DNA of 64,000 nucleotides from Azadirachta indica. Lineage: Eukaryota > Streptophyta > Magnoliopsida > Sapindales > Meliaceae. Location: assembly GCA_022749755.1 (NCBI GenBank), contig CM040452.1:17936350-18000349 (forward strand), read 5' to 3'. A program made the position numbers and the translations under genes. This document shows, piece by piece, positions 1 through 10,706 of this stretch (positions are counted from its first letter, which is position 1; each line of letters starts with the position of its first letter). Under the pieces are notes generated by a model. The model was not told the origin of the DNA and did not search any database. It was given only the letters and a program-made list of their open reading frames with translations.

Positions 1-1097
1 TATGATACAAATACAATAAGAATGTATAATATATGTTTAAGACGTAGTATGCATATGTATATTCTAAAATATTTACATATATCTATATAAAAATATCCGT
101 TTTACAATTTTTTTGTAAATTTTATTATTAAAATAACGTCATTTTATGCGTAAAAAAATTACAATAGACTTTAAGTCATATCCTAATTCTTAATCTTATA
201 TTTATATTTCTACTCTAAAGTTTAAGTCATAAATTTTAAATTTTTTATATTAATAAAAATACTTTTAAATAGTGAAAAGTTTTAATTAATAAATTTCAAA
301 TTTATAATTGTATGTTTGCATTACATGAGATATATTAAATTTTATCTTTAATTTAGGAATAACCAATAGATCAATTAATTTTTGAGAATATTGTACTTAT
401 TTATGTGCACATTATTATTATTCATATGTTACAATTTATTACATTAATTTGCTTGAAAATTTAGTTTGTGTTATTTATTATTCTTGTTAATTAGTTCTTT
501 TCTTTTGAAATTTTACTAATATTTATAAATTGTTTACACTTTATTTTTTTAGCATTTTATTTTGATTGGAGGAAGTTTTAATAAATTTTTATTAAGTTTT
601 TATAATTTTTTTATGGATTATTATAATTATTAAATTAAAATTTTATCTTGTTAACATTATCTATATTTTCCAAAATTTTAATATAATATTAATTTTTTAT
701 TAGTAGAATTATCTATGTTTTCTAGAATTTTAATATGATATTAATTTTTTAATTAATTATTAATACAGTATATTAATTTGTTAAAAATAAAATCTTAATG
801 GTCAATTTTTATTTTTGTTCCTAATTTTAATATCATTTAACTTTGTGATTACAATATAGATTAATTTATTAAAATCAAATAAATTATGTTCTTTCTTATT
901 ATTTATCTAAAGTTTAGGGATCAAAATGTTATTATTTCATAATAAATTTAAAATTATCCATTAAATTTATAATTTTACCCCTTAACCCCCATTAAATAGT
1001 AAAATAAAATAGGGGTGATAAATAATTATTTTTTTAAAAATATTTTTCGGTGATATTATGCCAAATCTTAGGGGAAGAATGTGATAATACCTACCTC

Positions 1098-1128
<31 letters not shown>

Positions 1129-4100
1129 AATGTTTCACTAATTAGATTCGTACAGCGAGATGTTGAGTTTCATGTAAATAATGTTAACCTGGGCAGTTCG
1201 TGCGATGTCTTTTAATTTCCAATGGGTTTGGAATATGTATATAGATATCGGATATTCCAGATTGGCTAAAATTGCACCGCTAATGAAAATCTTCCTGATC
1301 AAATTATTCTTAATCATATTCCAAACCAAAAATTAAAGGCATAAAATTCCTTAATATCGGCTTTGTTGTCAGACACATGCATTCAGAGCAGAATTCTTTG
1401 AGATATCGAAATGACATTTTTATAGAATATTAATACTGTACATATATGCCTACTAATTAACTCGATCGTTTAATAAGAGTTTGATTACGGGATCTCTTTA
1501 TTTTGTGCTACTGGATCATTAAAAATCGTACCTATATATATGCCCTCTTTCATATGCATAAAATAAAGTAATCGATTCTATCTGTACCTTTATTCAGTGC
1601 CTCCCTCAATATAATTTACTAATTCAGTTGGTAACAATTTTATTATTAATTAAGTATGATGCATTTCTCATTCTAATAAATAATACATATATCCCAATTA
1701 TCTTGTAAGAACACATATTTCAAGTGAATCTTATAAAATTTTATAAATTAAAGATATACCCAAAGTTATATATTTTATATATATATATATATATATCCTT
1801 TTTTTATGTCTTATATTTTTTTAGAAATGATTTTTAGCTTTATTGCTAAGTGCCTATTTTAAGAAATTCTTGTTCTCAACAGAGGAATTTTTGTTAATTA
1901 AGGCCAACAATTTTAACTCAAAACATAAAATTTAAAAATTTAAAAAAAAAAAAAAAAGCCTACGAAATTGGGAGGATAATATCGTGGATAAGTTGTAAAC
2001 CACACCTGTTCACAGACACAACTATATATGGACTTGTCTAGCTTTCAAATAAGCAAAAAAAAAAAAAAAAAGAGAGAGAATTTATATATACACTAAGAAC
2101 TATAAATTACTTACCTATCATTTTAAAATTATATAAAAAATATAATTAATTTGTACATGGAGATTGTTATAATCTATAAAGGGTTTTGCCCTTCGTGGCA
2201 TAAGTATACGGAGATCATTTGGGCTTGATAACTTTGGGTTTCATCAACAGGAAATTATCGAAGGCTCGCATAAGTTCCTTGTTTTATATTCTTAACATCC
2301 TCGTTAAACTAATTGTCTTTTCAATTGGTTAGAGGGACGTTTATGTATACATGCGAAAATACTCTCACATCCAATGGAAAAATGTCCCACATTTTAGTGG
2401 AAGAAGTCCTACAATTTATAAGATTCGACGTTTATTTGGAGGGTGTTTGTCTTTCACTGGCTCAGGACTTTTACAATATTAAAAAAGTTTTTTCAAATTT
2501 TTTTATGTTATTTAGCTGTCACCAAAAAATAACTTTGAAAATTAAAAAAGTGGTTTGATTTATATTGAGAAGAGCCTAGACTTTATACTTTCCATAATAT
2601 AAATTTTTCAGATATTTTTAAAAGATTAAATTGTTTAAAATATCTTTATTTTATTTTAAAAATTTTACATTATTTTATTTGAATTCATTGCATATAATTT
2701 TTTAAATATTTTATAAGTAAATTTTTAACAAAAATTTATTAATTATTTGGTTGTCACAAATAATTTTTACTAAAATTATATAATTATTATAATAAATAAG
2801 ATTTTTTTAAAATTATATTACAAGAAAATAATCTAAAATTTTAAAATAGAATAAGGGGATTTGACATAATATAACCTTTTAAAATAATTATTTTATTTTT
2901 ACTACAAAAAGTCCAAAATTAGAGTTTTTTTTCAATAAAAATATTTTAATTTCCAAAATTTTTTTTTTTAACGACAACCAAATAACACAGGAAAAAAATT
3001 TAAAAAATTTTTAACATTAAAATTGTCCTTTTAACCTATAGAAAAGCCAAATCAAACTAGTTTTTATAATATAATATTTAAAAATATTATCTATTAATGT
3101 AATTACACAGTTTTAATAAGAAATTAATTGTTACAATAAAATAATAAATAAATTTTTGTTAAAAATTATATTCATAAAAATATACTTTAAAAAATTTTAC
3201 TTAAAAATTTATAGCGAGCATTTTTTTGGTCTTGGTTGATAATTATTTGAAAAAGAAAATAAAGAACGTTAACTATCAGTAAGGGGTAAAAATTTGGGTT
3301 CCAACATTAATTGGCTAGAAAAAGAAACTATGAACATCACCAAATTAAGATGTAGTGATCAGAAACACAAGACAATCTTCTTGGCCCGAAAAAATTGTCG
3401 ACCAAAGGTCAAGTACTCTACTTCAAATTGCAACTGCTCGGTTTTCCAAAATCCCCCTTAACTATTTTTCATTATTTCTTTCGATAATTTCCCAATCATA
3501 TATATATATATAAAAAGAAACTCTAACATTAATAACTTAATAATCTCATTCCTAATTTTAAAAATTTTTCCATTAATACTTATCTAATTTATATCATCTT
3601 CCACAAAAAATAAAATAAAATAAAACCTTATACCTTATTTCCTATAATTTGTATTTATTATGCAATTTTGCTTCCAAAAGTTTCTAAGGTATATTACAAA
3701 ATTTTCAACAATTATTTTTGTTTTTTAATTGATGTACTTTAATCAATTTTTTCTTTTATACGAATACACAATATAAAAAGTAGAGATCTTTTTACAATAG
3801 AAAATATTAGATAATATATTGGACATTAAGATAATATTTCTATAGATCTAGAAAATGTGTCACCATAAACATCGTATTAATCTCCACCACTAGAAATTAT
3901 AGTGACAGCATAATGAATGTTACAGATATCTACCTGTCACTAATTAAATTTAATTTTAGTGATATAATTTAAGATGGCGAAGAAAGAAGAACATATTAAC
4001 ATTTTTTGTCCTGATAAACGTGGAGAAACAATTAATAATTTTGTCCCTAACATACAACTTCCTATGGTAAGTTTTGTCCTGTAAATAATTTTTTAATCAT

Positions 4101-4161
4101 TAATAATTCATATAATATGAAATCATTAACAAATTTTACATTGCATTAATGTAGTAATAAT
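1..4161. other. AT-rich intergenic spacer
   Basis: No gene is supported here. The stretch is strongly AT-rich with frequent stops in all frames, A/T homopolymers and short (TA)n runs near 1,100-1,122 and 1,777-1,796. The only longer open frames (near 1,138-1,329 minus and 2,313-2,558 plus) have low-complexity AT-driven composition and no recognisable domain. Around 2,740 and, inverted, around 2,990 there is a shared motif of the type TTATTTGGTTGTC, which may mark the remains of a small inverted-repeat element, but I could not define ends or a target duplication. Confidence 0.6.
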
Positions 4162-4570
4162 GACATTCTTATCAATAATTTCTTACCACTACAAAAATAG
4201 TGGTAATGTATTCTTCTAATTTTAACTATAATTATAAATAATCAAATAATATGAAAATAATATATTTTATCATATTAATTTAGAAAATTAACATAGAGTC
4301 AAAACTATTTAATTTTTTATACATATAGCAAATCAAAACATATTTATACATTAAAAAATAAAGTAAACATTATCAATCTAGTGATAGACATTCTTATCAA
4401 TAATTTCATACCGCTGTAAAAATAGTGGTAATTCTTCTAATTTTAAGCATAATTATCAATATATAATCAAAAATATATATAAATAATATATATTTATTAT
4501 ATTATTAATCTAAAAAATTAAGATAGAGTAAAAATTAATTAATTTTTTATACATGTAGCAAATCAAAACA
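4162..4570. repeat. Diverged direct repeat, two units of about 180 bp
   Basis: Bases 4,162-4,340 and 4,387-4,570 are two copies of the same sequence in the same orientation, 225 bp apart start to start. Both begin GACATTCTTATCAATAATTTC and end with TAGCAAATCAAAACA. Each contains a small hairpin: CCACTACAAAAATAGTGG in copy 1 and a mutated version in copy 2. A related palindrome (CACTAGAAATTATAGTG) lies just upstream near 3,887-3,903. The CACTA-like hairpins hint at decayed transposon ends, but no coding part is visible. Confidence 0.6.
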
Positions 4571-7500
4571 TCAATGATACCTTCTTTTAAGAAGTAAATT
4601 AAGTTTAAAGTATGTGTCTTTCTTTAAAGCTACTTAACACATTTTTTCTCAAACATATGATAGTTAGCTCAAAAAAACCTTATCTTTTTTTTGGAAGTAT
4701 ATTTTACATAAATATTCTACATGTTAAGTAGATGAAAATATATTTAGCATTTCATGAAGTTTATTTATTAAAAATTATAATTTTTAAGATTTTAACAGTC
4801 TATTAATAAGTATGATGTTATTGCATAAAAAGTGAGAAGAAAATATTCACCCAATTTTATTTATAAAATTTGCCTTAAAAAGGTATATTGGCAAATTTAA
4901 CTGCTTCTTGTGTAGAAATCTATATCTTTGATTTTAAATAAAACAATTTTTTAATTTTTAAAAGAATAAATATATGTGTTCTCTCTATTTATTGTAAATC
5001 AAGATATTCTTACTTCTATACAAAACTAGTTTAAGAAATATGAACGAATATTTCCAAACCTGTAACATCATATATATTGATATCAATCTCTCTAATGAAT
5101 TTTCAAAGTATTAATTGGTGAAAATATCTCAATTAATACAATAATTGGTCTTTAGGGTTAGCTATATATATCATAAATAGCATATACGTGTATATGTATA
5201 AACATAACATAACCGCAGTATGCATGCAATTATATATGCATTGGGGGCATTGGCCCCCACACCCTCTTACATCAAACTTTTTGAATGAAAACCATTAATA
5301 TATTTTTGATTGATTTATATAACATATATTATTAACTATTACATTATTACTTTTAATTATGCATTAGAATTGAATTGGTTGCTTTAGAATTGGCCCCTCT
5401 TTCATTGTCTAAGGGGTCATTATCGAAGAATACTAGCCATTAGGCTTTGGCAAGCATTATTGTTTATTATGCCCCACAACTTATTAAAACATCATCCTTG
5501 ATGGCATGAAAACGAAACCCATGAAGGAAACCTAATCCTATCCCTCTTTTCCTTTTCTAGACAGTGTTACCATGTTCCAATTGAAATTCATGATTAGAGC
5601 TTTATATTATAGGTAGGTCACTAGTATCTAAAGATATAGTTCGGATGGTTGGAGTAGGCTTCACACTCTTAAATCATTTTAATTTTAAATAATAATAAAG
5701 ATAAAATTTTGATAATTTGAGAGTAAAATTTATTATTACTTCTATTTAAATTCTTTTTAAAAATTTTTTAAAAGTATATCTATATATATATATATATATA
5801 TATATAACTAGAGCACTACATTTATTACTTAATTACAATAATTAGACTAAACTATAGTATGGCACTATTAAGTTTTCATATTTAAATCTAGACCAACATC
5901 TTCTATTATTAATTTTTTTAGTCTTTAATCTTAATCTCAGCCTCATTAAATTTAGATGAGAAAGTTTGTTAAACTAATTTTGAAGTACTAATATTGATTT
6001 GTCACCTAATAATTTTAAATATAAAAACTGGAAAAGCAGTATGGATGGAGACCATAATTAGAATAAGAATCAATCGATTAATTTATTGACCAAGGCATGT
6101 GATGACGAGCAAAAGTGATCAAAAGTCGAATAAATTGAGATAGCTGATTATGTACTCGATCAACAAAACAACATCTAATCCACGATTAATTAATAGGTAG
6201 ATTAAGAAATTAGATTAATTATTAAGTTGGAGCACTGAACAAAAAGAATAAAAGGCAAAACTTGTACGTAAACAACAATTAATTCAAATTTTGTTTGTCA
6301 TTTATACGATAAGAGAAAGTGAAATCAACTCTCTACTTTCTTTAATGTACTACTTTTTACAGGCAAATTATCAACCGATGTAATATATTTTATATTTGTA
6401 CTTGTTGGCATCTTCACTTGTGGGTTAGTTTCTTCTTCTTTCTTCCTTTTTTTTTTTCCCCTAATAAGTTTGTGGTCCACTAACTCAAAAAGAAAAGAAT
6501 GGTTTGAATATAAAACTTATCGTGCAAATTAATTAATTAATTAATTTTTTTAACAAATTTTATTTAATTAATCATGCATGTTTTTTTAAGAAAACGGGCA
6601 TCTTAAAAATAAAAATATTCTTAGTAGGTATATTAATTAATTAATTCGTATTTTACTTGTCCCCTAGTTGATCATGAAGAGTTGCTTAATTCATATGCAT
6701 GTAGTATTTATAAAAAATTAATAAATATCTTTATTTTGAAATTTTCTTCAAAAGGAACAACTTATCATATTTCATAAATTTTACATGAAAGAACACTCCA
6801 ATAATATTTTGTTGGGACTTTTAATGTCCCCAAATTTATTTTCAATAATAAAAATCAGGTCTATTATAAATATTTTAATTTCAATATTATAAATGTATTA
6901 TTATATAAAAATGTATTGTACTAATTAAAAAATAGATAGATAGATATCTTTTTAGTCATTTAAAATTCTGAAGGCTAGGCATCCTAGTTTGTAACGCAGA
7001 GTATGGTTTCCTGCTTAATTAAGAAAACAGATGACATTAGAGGGACCTCGTAATGATTAAGCATATATTAATTGTAAGTTAATAGATAACTAAATAGTCC
7101 TATGTATTATATTTCAAAAAAAAAAAAATCTACGATACATTATTGCAGCTTGATACATAGATATTATTTTATGGTATGGTTGATTTTGGAATCAAAACAA
7201 AGTCATTAGTTGATAATGATGTCAACATCTATTGGTTTAATTAGGAGAGATTAAATTTAAACACAGGCCCCTTTATCATTATCTCTATATTTTATTATAG
7301 TTTTATATAATTAATACACCAATGTTGTTTATGATAAATTACTTTATTATTCACGTGATCAGTGTTAGATTGCCATTCATTATATATATTAACAACAAAA
7401 ATAATAATAATAATTACTAAAATCTTCCTTAATTTTGCATGGACAATTTGCATTAATTCGGAAACCGTGTATAATATTGATTTTATAAAAGAACTTGTGG

Positions 7501-8199
7501 CGTTACATAGTTTAAATCAATAGTGGGCAGTCGGCAAAAAAGCCGATAAGATAGGAATATATATATATATATATATAGATGTTTGTAGCCTGCCTTTTAT
7601 ATTTTAACTTTTGAATTCGGAGAACTTGTTAATGACCGATAAACGCCTTGATCTGTCGCTATTTTATTTTAACACCAAACACCATTATGTTCATAGACTA
7701 GGGCCTAAAGTAGACATCCCCCATTTACTATAATATTCTTCTTATGACAGACAGCATAAAACCCATTATCTTCCAATTATATCATATCAACTCACTTGTT
7801 CGAATCATTTTTTTTTTTATAATTTTTATTTTCAGAAAAATAAAGAAGTAAAATTGGATTGAATTTGATTTAGGAATATATATAAAAGGGAATAAACCCT
7901 CCCAATAATATCTCTATCATCGCACACAGGTCACGAGCAACGCATGAAGTTAAAGTTGAAGTTCCGTCCAACGTTTAACGTTCAACGTTCAACATCAACC
8001 AAACTCGTCATAAAACTCAGCAGGCTGTGAACGTACGCCAGCCGAAAAATTTTAAATCTCACCGCACGATATTGTTGGAAGGGAAGGGGAGGGATGGTTC
8101 AGGATAATCTGATGATATTCTCGGGTGTCGCTTTTGAAAGGACAGCAGCAGAGTGGCCACTCCAGTACCAGCTGGCAATAAGAAGCGCTACAACCGAGT
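4571..8199. other. AT-rich intergenic spacer
   Basis: No supported gene. It contains (TA)n microsatellites near 5,780-5,805 and 7,557-7,577, poly-A/T tracts, and TTAATTAATTAA runs near 6,530-6,545 and 6,630-6,645. GC content rises from about 7,920 onward, where the upstream region of the S40 gene begins. Confidence 0.6.
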
Positions 8200-8212
8200 G
8201 GGGGTCCCACTT

Positions 8213-8836
8213 CACGTGCCATCACGCCCCTTCGGTTTAGACGAAGCGAGTGGCAGCCACGTGGCCTATTTACATCTACTTGAACACGTGTCGAAAATCC
8301 TCGATCGTCTAAACCGGACCACTTTGTCCTCTTTTATACAACCGGGTCAGGTGAACCCCCTCGCCCTTATTCTTAAATTCGCGACACGACAAATGTGGAA
8401 CTGGCACTACAAATTTGTTCCCATAAGAGACAATTTCGTCTTCCCAAATTGCCCCTTATCCCGTATTTGTCCGCTAGTGGTAGCTACAAATTTTGAGTGT
8501 TTAACAAACACGTGGCACTCGTCTATGCTGGGAAAAATAAGGCCGTTTGATTTTTTTTACGTTTTAAAACTGCGATTGCTGGGGAATTTATCCAATTTCA
8601 GTTTAACTGGATAAAGTTATTTGGTTACTAGCCAATCTTAGTAACGGGGTTTTGTGTCTCTACGATATGTTATATTTATCCCTTGTATGGACCATCAAAT
8701 TCTCCGCTGCCCAATTTAACAATTTTCTGCGTCGAACGTTATGAAATTTTCGTTATTGACCGTTAACATACGCAGAATGCACCAGATTACAGCACTGGGT
8801 CCTTCTTGGCGGACGATTGAAAAAATCCTACGTGGC
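8213..8836 (+). promoter_or_regulatory. ACGT-core (G-box/ABRE-like) cluster upstream of the S40 gene
   Basis: Four CACGTG hexamers are seen at 8,213-8,218, 8,258-8,263 (inside the 10-bp palindrome GCCACGTGGC at 8,256-8,265), 8,285-8,290 and 8,509-8,514. A fifth ACGT core, TACGTGGC, lies at 8,829-8,836. Such cores bind bZIP (ABF/GBF) and bHLH (PIF/MYC) factors. Their density within 0.9 kb of the start codon suggests abscisic-acid, stress or light control, which fits an S40 gene. That regulation is inferred, not shown. Confidence 0.55.
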
Positions 8837-8949
8837 ATATCGACAAAATTTAAGGGTATGGTAGTAATTTGGCAGAGAAACGAGTTACTGAGACGAAAAT
8901 AAGGGAGACAGGGGCAGCCTTATCCATTTTGCAAGCCAAACCAACCCTT

Positions 8950-8956
8950 TATAAAA
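8950..8956 (+). promoter_or_regulatory. Probable TATA box of the S40 gene
   Basis: TATAAAA lies 112 bp upstream of the start codon at 9,068, in a good context (CCCTTTATAAAAGC). It would place transcription start near 8,980 and give a leader of about 90 nt. This is a position- and consensus-based call. Confidence 0.6.
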
Positions 8957-9067
8957 GCAAGAGAACTCGGTCTGTTTTCAAAGAAACCCCAAAAACCAAA
9001 ATTAACTCCCACTCACTCGCAAGACAAAGACAACAAGCAGGCAAGAGAGAATCAGAGACGCGCAGAA

Positions 9068-9556
9068 ATGGCTGCAAGCAAGAGTTACTACGCTAGACCC
9101 AGCTACCGATTCCTCTCCAGCGATTCGTCCCATTTACAGTCGACGCCCGAGTCATCGCCCTTTGAACTCGACGAGTCTGACCTCTACAACAACTCCGACA
9201 ACTCGCCCGACTTCACCCGTAAGCCCACCGTCTCCAATTCTCGGCTGAGCAAGAAACAAACCAAACGCTCAGATTCCAGCGGCGGAACACCCGCGTCGCT
9301 GCCCGTCAACATACCCGACTGGTCAAAGATATTGAAGGACGAGTACAGGGATAATCGGAGGGCGAACAGCGACGACGACGAGATGTACGGTGACGAAAGT
9401 GTTAGGGTGCCGCCCCACGAATTTTTGGCGAGGCAGATGGCGAGGACGAGGATCGTTTCGTTTTCGGTTCATGAAGGGGTGGGAAGGACTTTGAAAGGAG
9501 GAGATCTGACCAGGGTCAGAAATGCAATTTGGGAAAAAACTGGGTTCCAAGATTGA
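9068..9556 (+). CDS. S40-family senescence regulator (DUF584), intronless
   Basis: This is a single open exon of 162 aa from a good ATG (CAGAAATGG). S40 proteins are small plant-specific nuclear proteins; barley HvS40 and Arabidopsis AtS40 members are induced in senescence, by ABA and by pathogens, and their biochemical role is unclear. The residues show the family pattern: a Ser/Asp-rich disordered N-terminal half (about 1-75), a conserved block [15 protein letters not shown] (79-93), an acidic linker DDDE (102-105), and the C-terminal signature [13 protein letters not shown] (114-126) followed by [19 protein letters not shown] (137-155). Length and the absence of introns are typical. A TATA box and several ACGT cores lie upstream. 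The nearest downstream feature is the Ty3 element at 10,062, which leaves the reading frame intact but could affect the 3' flank. The family call is strong; the senescence role is inferred from relatives. Confidence 0.93.
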   Translation: MAASKSYYARPSYRFLSSDSSHLQSTPESSPFELDESDLYNNSDNSPDFTRKPTVSNSRLSKKQTKRSDSSGGTPASLPVNIPDWSKILKDEYRDNRRANSDDDEMYGDESVRVPPHEFLARQMARTRIVSFSVHEGVGRTLKGGDLTRVRNAIWEKTGFQD

Positions 9557-10061
9557 ATCATGTTTTGATCGGACTCGAAATCACCAATTGAAAAATAACA
9601 TTGAGTGAGGAGTTATAGCGAAATGGAATTTATTACACGATTTTTATGTATTATTTCTTTTTTCTTTTTTTTTTTTTTCATCTAATTGGTAGTTTTGTCC
9701 CGGATTATTATTTTTATGCGTGTAATTCTCTAACTTGGAGAAATTTGAGAGGAAATTAAATGCTTGTTAATTTTGATTTGTTAGTTGTTGTTACTACCCT
9801 CATTATTTATTTTTTTAATATCTGGAGTTTAAAAGTTGAGTGGGGTGAGGTTGCGGCAATTTGGTGATGGAACGGAGGGCGTTAAGGTCAATAATTGGTG
9901 GGGTTTGGGTTTGATCTGGGTGGGGTTGGTAAGAAAAGCTGTGGCTACAATCACTGATAGCTAATGATAATGACTCTTGCAAATGATTCACATAGTCCAA
10001 TATGTCAAATCTAACCCCCTTTTTAAATTTAAATAAATTTGTTTCGGCTTTTTTAGCGTAA
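9557..10061. other. 3' flank of S40 up to the retrotransposon
   Basis: It holds the likely 3' UTR of the S40 gene, with a T-rich tract near 9,657-9,679. An open frame on the minus strand (9,815-10,000) reads from a TTG and has no recognisable domain; I do not call it a gene. The last four bases, GTAA (10,058-10,061), are one copy of the target-site duplication of the adjacent element. Confidence 0.5.
10058..10061. repeat. Target-site duplication, left copy (GTAA)
   Basis: GTAA immediately precedes the left LTR, and the same GTAA follows the right LTR at 14,587-14,590. Ty3 elements usually give 5 bp; here only 4 bp match (CGTAA against GTAAG). Confidence 0.75.
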
Positions 10062-10693
10062 TGTCACGGCCTCACTCTCTTCACTCGCTTCGACCGTGCG
10101 GCGCTTAGCAACTCCGCTCACTAAGCAAGCCTTCAACACCCGCAATGCACTAAATCGGAAGCTTATAAATAAAGAGAGAAGAGAGAGCAATAAGAGTTTG
10201 AGTGAAGAGTGATTTACACAACTCAAGTTTATTGCTTAATTGCTTAATTACTTGGTTGCTTGGTTTGGCCAAATGAGGCCTCACCTATTTATAGGAAAAC
10301 TTACATAAAATGGACGGCCTAAATTGCACCTCACAATGCACTTTTGAGGGCTAGGATTGGCCTTCTAGAAATGTCCTAGAAAATATCTATACAATGGTCA
10401 AAATGATAATGCTATCTACACAATTCTAGAACTTGGGCTAATTGGGCCTCCATTCTAGAAGTTGGGCTAATTGGGCTAACATTGGGCTATAAGTACAATA
10501 ATGCCAATAAGGAAGAATATATGGATCTTTGGCCCAAATGCCTTATTTCCCCACTTAACCCGTTCTATCGACGAGTCATATTACCAAAGCTCATGTGCCC
10601 GTTTGTCCCGGATTTTCCCTCGCGCGAATTCTGTCCGCACAACGTCTTGGTCACGGTTACTGTTCATGGGCACTATTCACGCGGGGCGTGACA
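10062..10693 (-). repeat. 3' LTR of the Ty3 element
   Basis: It is 632 bp, starting TGTCACGGCC and ending GGCGTGACA on the plus strand. It is the downstream LTR because the ORF runs on the minus strand, and it directly follows the polypurine tract. It reads as identical to the other LTR over all the text compared, at a constant offset of 3,893 bp. Confidence 0.95.
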
Positions 10694-10706
10694 TCCTCCC
10701 CCACCT
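10694..10706 (-). promoter_or_regulatory. Polypurine tract of the Ty3 element
   Basis: On the minus strand this reads AGGTGGGGGAGGA, directly against the 3' LTR. It primes plus-strand DNA synthesis. The TAG stop of the ORF (10,705-10,707) overlaps its 5' edge, so coding runs right up to the tract. Confidence 0.85.

Noticed and set aside
8153..8614. 154-codon open frame upstream of S40
   Set aside because: It begins at a GTG, has no recognisable domain, and coincides with the G-box-rich promoter; openness is explained by locally higher GC.
9815..10000. Minus-strand 62-codon frame between S40 and the retrotransposon
   Set aside because: It starts at TTG, is Pro/Gln biased with no family, and has no splice partners I could find.
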